64,000 bases of DNA from Ceratobasidium sp. AG-K (GCA_037039685.1 JAWNGF010000002.1:372001-436000); one strand, 5' to 3'. Positions 1-12,515 are shown, numbered from the stretch's first letter. The notes: generated from the letters alone by a model not told the origin. Numbers and translations: made by a program.

Positions 1-649
1 TTTACAATATTGATTGCAGCATCTGATGCAACCTCGTGTTGCCATTGCGTACGACTCGCCGACTGAGTATCCCGGAGCATACGCTGGGATTCCGACGGCT
101 CTATGTCTCGGGCTCGACGCGACCCTCTGGTATTTAAATCTGTCGTATTATCATAATCAGGATATTGGGTGCCACCTCACTAGCGTCTGGTATGTATTCT
201 CAGCTTCCATCCTTGTCTTTCAATTGCCAATGGATCCACGCCAACTCAATTTCTACACGTGGATGTGGTGCAAGGCCGACGCATGGCTAGGTAATAATGA
301 TCGTTGGGCTCCGGGGTTCAAAGCCAGAGCATCGCATTAGTGGCGGACCAGCGTGTGAGGTCTGTTTTGCCCTTATGCTTCAAGGAAGACATACTCTCAA
401 CCGTTTCATTTCGCCAGACATGTGAGATTTTAGTGAGGATGTCACGTGCTGATGTTGTTGTGCCCTGTCGGGATGGTTCGAACCAGCATGACAGTCTGTT
501 TGCGGAGCTTCATGTCTCACCCTAGCAGCAGGGTGGTGGAATGTACGTGACTACTTTACGACGACAGTGGTTCGGCACGGTACTCAATACCCGGTGTCCT
601 ACGCCCCATACGACGCAACCCCTCTTGAAACGTTCCAATTAGCACTGGG
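1..649. other. intergenic, no supported gene
   Basis: Only short overlapping open frames are present on either strand. None has a paralogue elsewhere in the window or a convincing intron-exon pattern. I see nothing that can be supported here. Confidence 0.4.
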
Positions 650-2516
650 ATGAAGTGGTTTATCAGAAGAGAGTTGGGATCGAAGAAAACCCATATCTGC
701 GGATCGTGGATTGTGAGTTTTCTCTACTCTTCCTTGTCCTAAAGAATGTTGCTGACCCGAAGAATCTGCTGATAGCGCACACACTTCCGTCGACAAAAGC
801 CAAAGGATGAAACCGCAAACGATGCCTCTGGATGCCCCTCCAACGCCTCGATGGCGGAGTGCTCGCATCGTAGTAGCGGGAGTGACGGGATATCGATGCC
901 GGAAGATTTGTCACGAGCATCACAGTCGAGGATAGCCCCCCAGGCGCCTTCCCTCCGTGTCGAGGCCGCTGAGCAGATCCAATGTCCCAATACGTTCGTT
1001 ATGATAGCGGAGCCACAGTCTGGGTTAATGGAAGGAATAAATTTCTATGGTGTTGTGAGTCGCTATTGGTTGTTTGGTAATAACCTATAAGCCGCTGACC
1101 GGCATGACAATAGACACTAGCTACCGCCTCTGAGAACCGAGACGATTCACATATTCCAAATACCTCACTCCCTCTGATTGAGTCTTGCCTGGACACCAGA
1201 AACGATGTCCCTCCAGTGTCGACTGCAACAAGCCGACCATCATGCTATCCTAAGATAGTCGTTCCTCAAAACGAGCCGCAATCCGAGCCGGTGCAAGGAC
1301 GGAATTCCCTTGGTGTTGTAAGTTGCGACCAATTTGCTCGCAATGACTCCTAATCGCTAAGTGGGACCTGTAGGAGCGACGAGTTGACATAGATTCCAAC
1401 GAAAAGGACGCAAACGCCAAGCCGTCCCCAGAAGCCTGTTATGTCGGGACCAACTACTCTACTGGTCGTTGGAGTTACCCGGTCCCGTTTGAAAAGAATC
1501 CGTCTCTTTCGGAGCTCACAGAGGCCTCCAGCACCTCAACGAGTTCTACTAGCCGGGTAGGAAAGATGCGAAGGTCTTTCTCAGGACAGCACAAGGTGCT
1601 TTGGCAGAAGATATGGTATGCCTGAGAGTCGTATTCGTGAACTTTATTTTAAGTTTATTACTGCTTCAGCCTGCTTTCCGGCCCAGGCGCGACCAGCCGA
1701 CGCTGGTCCTCCAACGGAATGTTGCCGGACCACCCCGGCGTGAAGGGCCTTCCTGGGAGGTTAACGAATAGCGAGTCAGAGAGGAGGAATCTAGGAGGTG
1801 GTCCAAGGAACAACAAGTCACCGTTGGCGTCATCACCACCCACGCCAGCCGTTCGGTACCTCCATCCTTCTCACGACGCGACCCCATCAGCCTACCGTCA
1901 GGCGATTGCCCTTCGAGCTTTAGAACAACAGCAGATTCAAGAAGATGAGTGGATGGCGACGAGGCTCAGAGGAGGAGGCTGCTGTGGCGTAAGTTTCTAT
2001 TTATCCAAGTTCCTCTGGAAGCCTATAATTGATGACCGGGATCTGTAGGGTGGGGGTGGAGGTGGACAAGTCCGTGTCGACACTAGCGCCCATAATACAG
2101 CTCCAGGTGTCCCGACACCCACCGAAGAATCAAGACACCCACCACGGCCAATAGGTGAAAAATCTGGCCAGCCGATAGTCTCGATGAAATCGGCGGGTTC
2201 GATGTCAGGTGGGGACACGCGATCCAGGAGGCAATCTGAAGCCGCACGGTCCAGAGCACAATCCCACGTATCAGAAAAACCCAATCCCGAGCGATCTCGA
2301 CGACCATCCCAAGCGACAGTGAGAGAAGGCGCGTCGGTATCCAGGCAGCCATCGCAGCCATCGCAGCGAGGAACGCGATCGAGAACAACATCTCAAGTTG
2401 AATCACGCTCGAGAAAACAATCACGCGTCGGGGAGCAGCCACCGATGCCATCGCAAGCACACGCATCGCGATCGAGGAAGCAGTCCACGGTGCCTGCAGT
2501 CCCTTCAATTCCATGA
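650..2516 (+). CDS. RS-family protein RS1, six-exon model, RLRGG + Cys motif and Ser/Arg tail
   Basis: Function not known. My spliced model uses exons 650-712, 776-1054, 1114-1317, 1374-1615, 1670-1988 and 2049-2516. All junctions are GT-AG, introns are 54-63 nt and phases agree, giving 524 aa. Exon 1 starts MKWFIRREL, a short basic segment like the MGTESIIRKAAPW start of the paralogues at 23.3 and 34.2 kb. Exon 5 ends in an amphipathic helix (ALEQQQIQEDEW) followed by TRLRGGGCCG. Exon 6 is a low-complexity tail of repeated SR.PSQ/SRKQS units and opens with a Gly run and QVRVD, shared with the 6.2-kb paralogue. A family A gene follows 882 bp downstream on the same strand. The last two exons are strongly supported by the paralogues; the first four rest on reading frame and splice consensus only. 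No signal peptide or membrane segment is evident. Confidence 0.6.
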
Positions 2517-3398
2517 AGGGGTGGTTGGGGGCGACCATATACCGGTATGATCGATCTTTCGAACACTACTATCTACGATATTACATGCGAAACAAACTCC
2601 ACGACTTCGAATATGCGCATTAATGATATTTATCATATGCTACGTATGTTATTGATCAGAATATTTATGCCCGTTTTGCTCGACCTGTTTGGGCAAGGCA
2701 TAGCAATCCCATATGCACAGCCAGTGCATTGAGTGATACAAGGTTGCTCACGTAACAAGCGTCAAAATCGCTCGTTTTTGTAATATACCAGAGTTATTCA
2801 CCTCCCTCCTGTTTTGAGCCCATCAGCGAAATCGGGGATGTAGATGTACTTAGCGTCTACCCACGAATGTTAGCGATATAAATAGCCCGGATTGACTTGA
2901 GTTTAGGTAAACAACGTTATTATAATAAGTGACCGAAAGGTACATGGTTATCGAAGTCGCCCATCCCCTCGGATCACTGTGAAATGAATTCAAATGACTT
3001 ACTTACCTCCTGGGTGACACATGGCTCTTGGCTGTGAGAACTGCTTTTACTGTGCCGTAACGCCCGAAAAAAGTGCTGCCGAATTGCACGTATCCTGATC
3101 AATCCAAAGGATGGGTAGGTTAGGGTCACCTGTAGCTCCGCCTGTGCGTCATTACACTGACCCCTATGCCTATGCTACACAAATCCATCGCATACGCCAA
3201 TCACCCTCAGCATGTGGTCACCTCCTGTAGTTTAGCGCCGTACCGCGGTAAACCTGTACCCATATTTCAGCGATGCTCTTTGGGACCCCCGTAGGATGCT
3301 ACTCGTGTTCCTCCTGTTTACCTTCAGATATTTCGTGGCCTGTGAGTCAGTCCGTGCCAAAGCACTTATATAACTCATCGTTTTAGCCTAAATTCGAC
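2517..3398. promoter_or_regulatory. intergenic between RS1 and A1, presumed A1 promoter
   Basis: No coding frame is supported. About 3,215-3,330 resembles 40,190-40,300, the region upstream of the other full-length A gene with this promoter type (shared runs around TTAGCGCCGT, CCGCGGTA and the CAGGATGCTA-type stretch). A TATATAA stretch lies near 3,367, about 30 nt before the ATG at 3,399. I infer an inherited promoter segment, but no transcription start can be seen. Confidence 0.4.
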
Positions 3399-4308
3399 AT
3401 GACCCGTGAACATCGTTCTAAATCAGTGTTTCCTGCAGGATTTGACAGCTCACCCTCGGACTCAAAGGGATACTCAAGCCACCAAAGCTACTCAACCGAA
3501 GCACTCCTCAATGTGCTCGTTGATCAGTATAGCCCTCTCACTGGTGCCGAGTTGATCACAGTGAAGGCTGCTTGGTATGGCAAGCAGACAGCATCACCGA
3601 GGCACGAGTTTATTCTTGTGCAAGTAGAGGATAGGCGAGATGAAGGAGAGCACGGAGAGGCGCTGGTGAACTATCTCATACTCGATCGGAACGTCCGGGC
3701 GAAAGAGCGCTCCAAACCTGGGAAGATATCTCAAACCTCGATCCAAGCGGGACAACCAGTCGACGGGTTCAGGATCTCGTACGATGGAAAGATCAAGCGA
3801 TTTCTGAGCGACTGCAATCTGAACCCTCACAGATGGCTAGGAACTCTTGAGTTCTCGTCCAAAGAACCATTACACTTATATAAATTGGTGGCGTTGGCGA
3901 ACGTCGTCTCTATCCAGAATCCTGACTACTACGCCGCCGGATCAAATTGCTACATGTTTGCTGGAGTAATCTGGGATAGCTTGCGCAAGTTAAAGCCCTC
4001 TGCCACTCGTCATGAACCCCTGTGGGGAGAAAGGGGGAAAAATGGTTGGTACCGTTATGTCGTGACCGAATCGCAAGTGCAAGACACGTATGACCGGGCC
4101 TTGGAGGAAATATCGAAGGCCGAGTCAAAGGTCGGCGAACAAAAAGCAGTGAGTTCTGTTCAGCTATTGTGACTTTGACGTGGACGCTAATATCCGCGCC
4201 ATGGTATGAAAGCACTTTAAAGCTTTGGTCGAAGCGGGAGTTACTGCGGCACAGGAAGCGGCCAAGGCGGCCTCCAAGCCCGTTTCAGGGTCAACCATCC
4301 AGACTTAG
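3399..4308 (+). CDS. family A protein A1 (putative permuted papain-like fold)
   Basis: Unknown function. Two exons (3399-4148, 4213-4308; intron GTGAGT...AAAG, 64 nt, phase 0) give 281 aa. The core, in order: VKAAWYGKQT (about residue 57), RHEFILVQVE, NYLILDRN, DGFRISYDG, DCNLNPHRWL, LYKLVALANVV, SNCYMFAGVIWDSL (about residue 186) and GERGKNGWYRY. Exon 2 adds an Ala-rich helical tail (FKALVEAGVTAAQEAAKAA). The HEF histidine and SNCY cysteine fit the His/Cys pair of permuted papain-like enzymes (LRAT, PPPDE, NlpC/P60 relatives); that assignment is my inference from pattern only. Both residues are kept, so this is one of the potentially active copies. It is paired with RS1 upstream. The truncated copy at 19 kb is its closest relative. 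Confidence 0.72.
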
Positions 4309-5587
4309 AGGGAATTGGCGTACTTTTTTCTTCGATACCCATCGCCGTAATCTAAGCAGAATTTTCCCATCATATCCTCCGGTACAGCTGCGCGTACAGG
4401 GCTAGTACGCTTGAAATTCTTGAAATTGCTGCGCCAACCCGTTCCCTCGCCATCATATATGCCTTGCTCGTTTCTCATCGTGTGTTTGTTCATACCATTT
4501 CATTATTGTATGTATCTGATATGACCTCTTCGCGTGTATTGTTGTACGAGGGGCCCAAAGCGACGGTCTCCCCACCATGCCCACACTAGCAAGTCTAACA
4601 AACCAGCTTTCCTGCCCGTGGCGCGAAGCAGCCACATAGGGGGAGGGGATGAGTTGGGCTTAAAGACGTAGCAGCATGAAGAAACTCTGACCTTATATAG
4701 TTTTCGCGCACAGATATGGGTAGAACTAATATTGGCAGATGAAATCACAACACCGTTACAGGAAGAAGCGAGTACATTTAATCCCCAATGTCAGGCAGAG
4801 GTTACTCCTACAGGTGTACAACTACCCTCACGGATGGGATGGAGTCACCATCATAGCCAATGCTGGCGCGCTGGCCAGAGGATGACCTGTCTGGGGGACT
4901 GTCGCGCCGACTGAGCCAAGCGCCCATCATAGGGAGCCGAGGACAACGGACAACATCCGGTAAACGGCCAATCAATCCGCGCATACATGTAGTTGCAACG
5001 GGGTGATCGAGAGATAGTCAGCCGGTTACCGGTTACCGATTCCCGATTCACATCAATAATGAAATCTGATGTTGTGACCTACCTTATTGTACTTCTATCC
5101 TATATCCGGATGGATGCCCCCCTTGGGTGATCCTGAGTTAAGTTTGGCCTCGTTGTCTGCCAGTGATACTGTGCGACTCCGCCGCGCGCCTCGTGCTAGC
5201 CTCAACAGCGTGCTGGCAAGTGGTTGCAAGCCAGTTCGTATCGGAAAGCTTCTAGATTACGTATTCGGTCCACATTCCGGACGGGAGCCGGTAGTAAGTT
5301 TTGAAACTTGATGAGCGATTATACGAGCCATGATCGTTTTGTGAGATGAAACCCACGTGGAGTCTCTCGAACAAGGATAGCAGTTGGAGTTTGGGAACCT
5401 CAGCCACGGCCACTGCCTCATGGCAAGTGCGAGGTGCAGACTAACGCCGACGCACCGCCTCTCTTGTGCAACCATATTCCGCTCAATTATGGCGGCGCCG
5501 TGTGATGAACTCCCTATTCCTCCCTTCTTGTTACTTCCTTTCACAATATCCGAGTTCTTACAACTTGTAGCCAGTCCTTTCTGACCA
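4309..5587 (+). other. intergenic with a possible upstream exon of RS2 (5114-5293)
   Basis: Most of this stretch shows nothing. From the ATG at 5,114 a 60-codon frame runs to a good donor (GTAAGTTTTG at 5,294). It could be an upstream exon of the RS gene that follows, by analogy with the six-exon RS1, but I could not find a convincing connecting exon. The run at 5,500-5,580 ends in a pyrimidine-rich CTTGTAG acceptor-like site just before the ATG at 5,588. Confidence 0.25.
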
Positions 5588-6600
5588 ATGAAGGAGGCGG
5601 AAACTAGCCCACCCTCTATAGAACAGCCTCAGGGCGAAGGCTCGGATGGCACCTCCGAACCATCGTCCGTAAGCCGTACTCAGTTAATTTTCCTCCAGAG
5701 CTATTGAGAATCTGACGACCAAACGGCGCTACCATCAATTGCAGTCCGCTTCACAGCAGTCCAACCGTGGCAACTTGGAGAGTATTGCTGAAAGCCCGTT
5801 GCGCCCTAGATTGGAGCCCGCAGGTTCCAATGACCAAAAAGCGCCCAATATGTCACCTTATTCAATATTGCTGCGTAAGGTGGCAGAATGGATAGGTTTC
5901 CCGACAGAGCGGTCGACCTCGCTATTGACTTCAGTGTCTAGCAACAGTCTCCGGCAGACCGAGCCAGGACCCCACCCTCCGATGACTCCTGAGGCACAGG
6001 ATTCGGAACCCGAGCCAACGAACAGGGTAGGACTGGGTAGTTACTTCAGTCAGTGTATCAGCGGATGCTTCAGCAATTGCCGTGGTGTTTGTTGCGGTGT
6101 AAGCCATCCTGATCCTCTCGCAATAACCTTGAATTGCTAACTCGGATTGATAGGGCGGACAGGTGCGTGTTGACCCTCGCCCACATAATCAAGATTCGGG
6201 CCTCCCGACGCCCATCGAGGAATCAAAGCCTCCACGACCGCAATCAGACCAGGAGGGCAAGCGAAATCCATCAGGGGGGAAACCGCGCTCCAGAAAGCCG
6301 TCTCAAGTGGCACGTTCTAGAGTACCGTCTCTCGTATCTGAGAAGGCCAATCCAGTGCTAACGGAGCAGCGATATCGGAGACTATCCCAAACGACGATGA
6401 AGGAAGGAGCGCCTGTGCCGAGACAGCCATCCCAGCGAGAAGCACGATCGAGAACGACATCTCAAGAGCCTGAGCCGGGGTCGAGAAAGCAATCGCGCGA
6501 TGGGGAGCAGCCACCCATGCCACTGCAAGCACATACAGCACGATCAAGGAAACCATCTCAAGCACCGCCCCCGGTACCTCCCGCCCCTCGGATTCTGTGA
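5588..6600 (+). CDS. RS-family protein RS2, Cys-rich variant lacking RLRGG
   Basis: Exons 5588-5668, 5745-6098 and 6154-6600 (introns of 76 and 55 nt, phase 0) give 293 aa if the ATG at 5,588 is the start; more 5' exons are possible. The second exon ends in a Cys-rich stretch (CISGCFSNCRGVCCG) exactly where the other RS genes have RLRGG plus Cys. The last exon starts GGQVRVD and continues as a Ser/Arg/Pro/Gln tail with SRKPSQ and PRQPSQ repeats, closely like RS1. This is the only RS copy without RLRGG and the only one with no family A gene within about 1.2 kb downstream (the next A gene starts at 11.8 kb). The function is unknown. Splicing of the last intron is well supported by the paralogues, the start is not. 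Confidence 0.55.
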
Positions 6601-7243
6601 AGTAATGTGTGAGAACCAGGCCTACGCGCTCGCTGCAAAAACCATTGGATTCAACGCAAGCCACATGATACTAGCATTTATGATGTATTATCAACACGAT
6701 ATTAGTCCTACCATGCCCTCAATGATTATGAGCTATCCCGTTTAATCTGTGGCGTATTATTATAAATGTTTATTTAGTTTTAGTGACCGTCCCATGTTTC
6801 TGGGGTAATGCTGACGTGTGTGGCGCTCCCAGGGGGTAATTTCGGCCCAGCCGATATGTTCGTTGGTCCCCTGCCACCAATTAGACCTCTTGCCAACGCC
6901 CCCGTCGTCCTTCGCCATCGTTCACAAGACGACCACCGGGCCTTCCAGCCACGCCCATGACTGCAATCCATTTCGCACGCGCGTCATGTCGTTTCCTGCC
7001 CATACCCATTGTCCGACCCACTTGCGCTAAATGAATTACCAGGTGAGCCAGTGAATAACTGTACACAATCCAAGCTAATGGCACACAAAGCAAGACTTTG
7101 TCCTTCGAAACAGCCAAGCTAGATGCGCTGCCCACCAGAATCCCCAATCACCTGCCCTCCTCCCACCTCTCCGGCACAGTAGGTGCAATCGAATGCTATA
7201 GATAATACTAGCCCTTCCTCGCTGCTCTTCGTTTTTGCCCGCT
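6601..7243. other. intergenic, nothing recognised
   Basis: No frame here has a paralogue or a credible splice pattern. The sequence just after 6,601 is the presumed 3' region of RS2. Confidence 0.4.
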
Positions 7244-9103
7244 ATGCCTCCAAAATCGGCTTCGGTTCTGCCCGTATCCAGATCGTACGCTCGCTCTACC
7301 CTAGGTGACCATCGATTGTCCAACGCCAGAGACGAGGGCATGCATCCCAACCTCCTCGCATCCAATAGCTCAGATCCCACCCTTCAAAACTCCGTAGGGC
7401 ACCTAATCTTGTCAACGATGCCAAAAGCGGAGTCGTGCAAGCTGACTAGGATGGGCGGTCAGACCGACGCGAATTTTTCGATGAAAAAAGAGCAGCAGGG
7501 ATTATTAATGCGGCGACTGTCGCCTAACGTAGCCAAGGTACACTAGTGATATACCAACTCGCCGGGCACGATTGTATTCCCTCTGCCATCTCGATAGGGG
7601 CGCGCTGAACTCTCCCTCCAACTCTCGATTCTGGATCTACCGCCCGAGGTTGGATGGGTGCTATTATATCGTCCTAACTGTTGTACCTGGGTCGATCAGG
7701 CATCCCTCCTCGGTGCGTCATCACAAAGCAGGGAGGTTGAACGAAGTCTTTCTGCTGGGGAATTGGTTGGTGAGTTTTCCCTAACTTGGCGCTTCATATG
7801 CCGTTGTTGCTAATTATGAGGCCAGATTGATAGCATAAACAAACTGCCTTGTTATGTTTTGCCTATGCTAGAGAATCAAACCAGGTGCAAAACCCCTCTG
7901 CTAGGTCCCGGGAATCCTTAGTGTCCTTCGAAGCGCGACCCGTAAACCGAAGAATGCCAGTCCTGCAACTGCGATCTAATTTCCGAAGGATGGCAATTCA
8001 TGTGCAGACCGATGAAGCGAGAAAGTGCCTCAATCCTCATGTTCGTCGCCAACGTGCCAAGATACAACATTTCTATGTCTACTGCTCCCCTGAAACCTAA
8101 ATCCACAATCCGCTGCACCCGACCCTTCCGCTACATAAATTCACCAACCATCGCTACCCTTCCCTATTCGGAACCTACTTAGCCATACAATCGCCGTTAA
8201 CGAGGCGAGTTCTCTACCCCTCGAATTACTTGTGCCTAAAGCGGCATTCGCATTGGAGGGGCACGAAGGATGTCGAAAGGAACCGGGTGTTCTCAGTCCT
8301 ACGTTCGGGCTTATGCAGTATCTCGAAAGTCGTTCTGTTTCACGCCAAGCGGGGCGGTACAGTCGTCCCGGATGACGAGGTGGGTTGAAGCAAGAGAACA
8401 CGCGCATTTGAGGATTGACTGGTGGGTCTTCGTTTTATCAATCAACGACGCCATCACTGAATATGAGGCTATCCCTCCAGGTCTGCCAACTCGTGAACGA
8501 AAGGGAGGAGACCGCAAAGAAGGCCCACGAGCCATTACTCTCGGGGTCATTGTTACATACCCCCACTCTGTCGCGCCTACCCAACCGCCACTCATTCAAC
8601 TCGAACCCCCCCCCCCCCCCCTCCAATGTGTTCAACTCAGGTAGATTTGGGGTATCAAACGAGTATCAAACGAGGGGGAAGGCTGCCAATGTATGCTGCT
8701 ACCACCGCCTCGCTTCAAGTTCTAGCATCATATTGACCCCAAAGAGCAAACAGACTCGTCATTCCGAACCGTTATTTTAGGAATTAGTGCGGATGTCCGG
8801 ACCGGAACTCTGTGCCTCTGTGCCGACGCCGATCCCTGGAGCCCAGGAACGGACCCTCGATCGATCATCGAACCGCGGTCATGGCCACAGCCACTCTCCT
8901 TCTTCTACAAATGCTTACGGGACCAACACCCCAGCGTTCATCCTATGATCATCCCAAGACCTATTGCCATTTGGTGGCATCTCCGGTACACCTTTCCCCT
9001 CACTTCTAACGCTTGTACGCCTCTCACGCACAACTATAAATATCATTCCGGTTGCTCCCTGGGCGTCTTGCTATCCAGAATGACACAAGCTGCCCCTCCA
9101 AAT
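7244..9103 (+). CDS. possible multi-exon gene, unrecognised
   Basis: Several stretches look coding but I cannot join them with confidence. From the ATG at 7,244 there are 98 codons (MPPKSASVLPVSRSYAR...) to a GT at 7,538. An acceptor CTCGATAG ends at 7,597, and about 57 codons then run to a GTGAGT donor at 7,770 (two frames are open there). Another open run covers roughly 8,130-8,376, another 8,415-8,780 (it includes a run of 16 Cs at 8,606-8,621), and another about 8,780-9,103 to a GTGAGC donor. No domain is recognised and there is no paralogue in the window to test the model. It could be an unrelated gene or relics of one. Confidence 0.25.
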
Positions 9104-9505
9104 GTGAGCTCGAATGGGCAGGTATCTGGACCCTAGATGTACCAGAGGGTTAGCAATTTGCATGCCCCAACGGGCCAGCGAAACGTGCGCACGTGCCGTG
9201 AACCTAATTCCCAGAAAGAAATTCCAAATACCCGCCGTATATAGATAAGCCATCGAGCGAAAAGCTAGCTATGGGCCAAATAAAAATGTTTTTGCTGGAG
9301 TTCATGATCACTAAGGTGGATGATACTCGACTACGGGGCCGTAGGGGGTGACCGCTTCTATTTCACTGTAGCTCCAAGATTACCACTAACCCGAATTTTC
9401 CCCACAGATTGGCGTGAAATCGGTCAGTGACATCACGTGCCCATGTTTTGTCGTACGTATTAGGACTAGTGCTTTGCCCATATAAGGGGATCGTGGGCCG
9501 GCAAA

Positions 9506-10671
9506 TGGGGGTTTGTGTGAGGAGTTCACTTCACGACGACCGACCCTTCAGTACCGTGAACACCTTACCCCGCGACCCACAGTCTCCAAGGTTCAATAAT
9601 CTACGCCTTCCTTCCCGTATCGCTCCAACCAGCCGTCAGGCCAGAAGCATGTCGCTGGAGACCAGGTGTTCCAATGCCTCCCAGAGCCCCCCAGGCCCCA
9701 ATGGAAGGGGCTCGTCCCTGTCCTCGGATAGCTCTCTTAACTTGGTCAAACGTATCGAACGAGGAGGAAAATCTTTCTCGTTGCTAATGGAGACGCACGT
9801 GGTTCGAGTGCTGAGCAGCTCCTGTTTATCGCCATCGTGGCTTGTGAGCTTTTCCATATTTCCTTTTCTTCCTTGAATTACACTTTGCTGATCTGGGAAT
9901 GAGTTACTAGGCCCGGTGCTTTAGTGGTCCATCTTCGACTTGCACTCGTGCCGATACAGAGAGCCGTAGCGAAGGTCCATCAGGCATTATGAAGGAGCAC
10001 AGAAATTCGCGCAATGACAACAGGGGAGACGCGTGCTCAAGGTCGTTACGACGAACATCGATGCCAACGAATGCACACCTAACTCAAGTCAAGAAGTCTC
10101 CTTGTTTAGGTGTCGTCGTAACTCAACCCCGTCACCACCGTTCGATGGCATTGGAAGCATTGGAGCAGACACAGATTCAAGAGGAACTACAAGAAGCGGA
10201 AAGATTAAGGGGAGGTTGTATTCCTTGTCGTGTGAGTTACTGACTATAGTTCTCCCGTGTCTCATTCGGATAACTGACTGTGGTTGGTAGAATGGACGGG
10301 TTGTCTTTGATGGCCCTGGTGAGAGCGGCCCAGGTGGTCCACTCCCTACTGAGAGATCGGAAGGCATACCACCACCGCTGATCCAAACGGCCGGGCAACC
10401 AGAAGTACCGGCACGATCTCGGCAACCAGCTCAAACTGAGACCTATGCATTGGGGGATATTAGCCCAGCGGTCCTGGAGCCTCAGCGTCAACAGGGGTCG
10501 GGAACGACAGTCCAAGAAGGCACGCCATTATCAAGGCAGCCATCGCGGCGGGAAACGCGATCGAGAAAGGCGTCACGTGCTGGGGAGCTAGGCCCCGTTG
10601 TACGAACGCAGGGCCCACAGTCGAGGGCGACGTCCCAAACGCCAGCACCTCCGGTCCCTACATCTCCTTGA
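9506..10671 (+). CDS. RS-family protein RS3, RLRGG + CxPC motif
   Basis: Exons are about 9506(?)-9843, 9911-10231 and 10291-10671, with introns GTGAGC...TAG (67 nt) and GTGAGT...TAG (59 nt), both phase 0. The 5' end is uncertain: ATGs at 9,506 and further in are possible, and upstream exons like those of RS1 may exist. The middle exon carries the family helix ALEALEQTQIQEELQEAE and then RLRGGCIPCR at the splice junction. The last exon is the Ser/Arg/Gln tail (SRQPSRRETRSRKAS). RLRGG is encoded with different synonymous codons from the other copies, which argues for selection on the protein. A family A gene begins 1,109 bp downstream. Confidence 0.58.
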
Positions 10672-11780
10672 AACGCCGAGTTGGAATATCCATCTCAGTA
10701 CACCACGCCCGGCCAATCTCGCACTCAGAAACGAAATTCACGCTCCATCAACGACAAACGCATCAGATACCTTATAATGCCATTATTATTCTCTGTTACG
10801 CTCAATCTACCCCCAAGTTCCCAGGGGGATTATAGTAATTGTTCCTGTGAGTATTTTACGCCTGACCCTATGGATTAGGATTGACTCGCAGATTAAGGTT
10901 AAAGCGACATTGTCCCTCATCGTCAACTCAAATCACGGTATTACCAAGGTTGATGCCATTGAGCTATGTATATGCGACCCCGTCGGGAAAAGAATCGCTG
11001 GGCGCATCTACCACAGGCCATTATCACATGAAAAGTGCCACTGCTAATCCGGAGCCACTCTCTTGTTATCCCGGGAGACAGGTGTGAGTCATGGCTGGCC
11101 TTTCCTGGACCTCATTTCTCACCTCCTTCCTAGATGTTATTCCGCAGATGGCGATCGGGTGTGCGCCATCTGGCTCGAACTAGGGGTTGCCCTCCCAAGA
11201 GTGGTCTCACTGCCACGTTGCGATCGGCTTGCACACCCATTTGTCCGTTACATTTGGACACTTCCGCAGGGAGGTTGCACGTACATCTATCATCTTATTA
11301 GGACCTTTTGAAGCGAGCTAGATTGCTGGGGGTGTTTGTTCTGTGCCATTACCTTTGTTTGTGGCGTCCGCTCCTTTGTTTATCCTTCCGAATGTCCTTT
11401 CCTTTGTTACTTCCTTCTTCGTAGAATTCCATATTGAACAAATTCTAATAAAGGATAGCTTTAGCATACCGAGCGCAATGCTTCAATCGCCAACTTCCAC
11501 AACTGGACTAATAAGGGTAGAGGTTCCTATTGCAGGTCGTTCCTTCTAACCCTCGCGATGCCACCGTATTTATATGTGTGATTTTGTAACGAAGACTTCC
11601 TCCACCTCGACCCGTTGCGGGCGGCGCTGTATTGGAGGACACCTGCCTCTACTTCTGTTGCGCAGAACGGTCACACGTATCCTTATTCTCCTTCAGACTG
11701 TTTACAGTTCGGTGAGGCATCTGAATGTCGATATTGCCTAGCGCCTACAATGCTAAGATTTTTTCAGTCCCGGAAACCGT
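10672..11780. promoter_or_regulatory. RS3-A2 intergenic
   Basis: No supported gene. Short frames here lack paralogues. The spacing (about 1.1 kb) matches the RS4-A6 and RS5-A8 intergenic regions, so this presumably holds the A2 promoter. Confidence 0.35.
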
Positions 11781-12515
11781 ATGTCTTCCTCCCAATCAGC
11801 GCTGCTGGAAGACCACAGCGTACCGTCGAGAACCGGCAGGGATTCAAGCTACTACACCTACTCAACAGGGGTGCTTTTCACCGAGTTGGTTGGACATCAT
11901 AGCGCTCTAAATCCTCTTGGATCAACTATCGTAAAATCCGCTTGGTTTGGCAAACTGACCAAGTCGGCTAAACACGAGTTCATTCTCTTTCAAGTCGAAC
12001 ACCGGGGCCACGAGAAATCGGACGGTAATGGGACAATAAATTACCTGGTCCTCGACCGCGATTCTCTCAACAAACTGGATATGAAAGCAGTTGTACGGGC
12101 GCTGGTCTTTGGGGGGCGCGCAATTGACCAGTTTAGGGTCTCGTACGATGGGAACGTAAGGCGGCTGTTGGATGACTGTCATCTCTCTCCTCACAGGATA
12201 CTGGAGCATCTTCAGTTCCCTCCCAACGAGCCGCTGCACTTACACCAGCTAGTCAGTGTGGCATACAGCGTCTCTGCCCAGCATCCCAAGTGCCGCGCCA
12301 TTTATTGGGATTGCTACGTGTTCGCTGGACTAATCTGGGATAGCTTGCACACATTATCCCCCACCGCCACCCTCGACAAGTTCTTGAAGGGAGAAAGAGG
12401 GAAATATGGCTGGTTCTGTTATAGACCAGCGAAATCAAAGGTGGAGGAGACGGTCCGACAAGCTTTGGAGAGGATTTCACCACCCAACGCCGCCCGACCG
12501 CGCGCCAATGGCTAA
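11781..12515 (+). CDS. family A protein A2
   Basis: Single open exon of 244 aa from a clear ATG (MSSSQSALLEDHS). It shows the whole core: YSTGVLFTELV, VKSAWFGKLT, KHEFILFQVE, NYLVLDRD, DQFRVSYDG, DCHLSPHRIL, WDCYVFAGLIWDSL and GERGKYGWFCY. Both the His (HEF) and the Cys (DCYVF) of the proposed catalytic pair are kept. Unlike A1 and A10, no tail exon is evident; the frame stops shortly after the core (ARPRANG). It lies 1,109 bp downstream of RS3 on the same strand. The function is unknown and the papain-like fold is an inference. Confidence 0.7.
   Translation: MSSSQSALLEDHSVPSRTGRDSSYYTYSTGVLFTELVGHHSALNPLGSTIVKSAWFGKLTKSAKHEFILFQVEHRGHEKSDGNGTINYLVLDRDSLNKLDMKAVVRALVFGGRAIDQFRVSYDGNVRRLLDDCHLSPHRILEHLQFPPNEPLHLHQLVSVAYSVSAQHPKCRAIYWDCYVFAGLIWDSLHTLSPTATLDKFLKGERGKYGWFCYRPAKSKVEETVRQALERISPPNAARPRANG

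Noticed and set aside
2083..2538. 151-aa minus-strand frame with hydrophobic stretches, apparent membrane protein
   Set aside because: Antisense to the Ser/Arg/Pro-rich last exon of RS1; similar antisense frames appear opposite the other RS tails, as expected from codon composition.
8606..8621. Run of 16 C as a regulatory or phase-variation tract
   Set aside because: Homopolymer length alone is no evidence in a eukaryotic accessory region; it lies in an uncertain frame and may include sequencing error.
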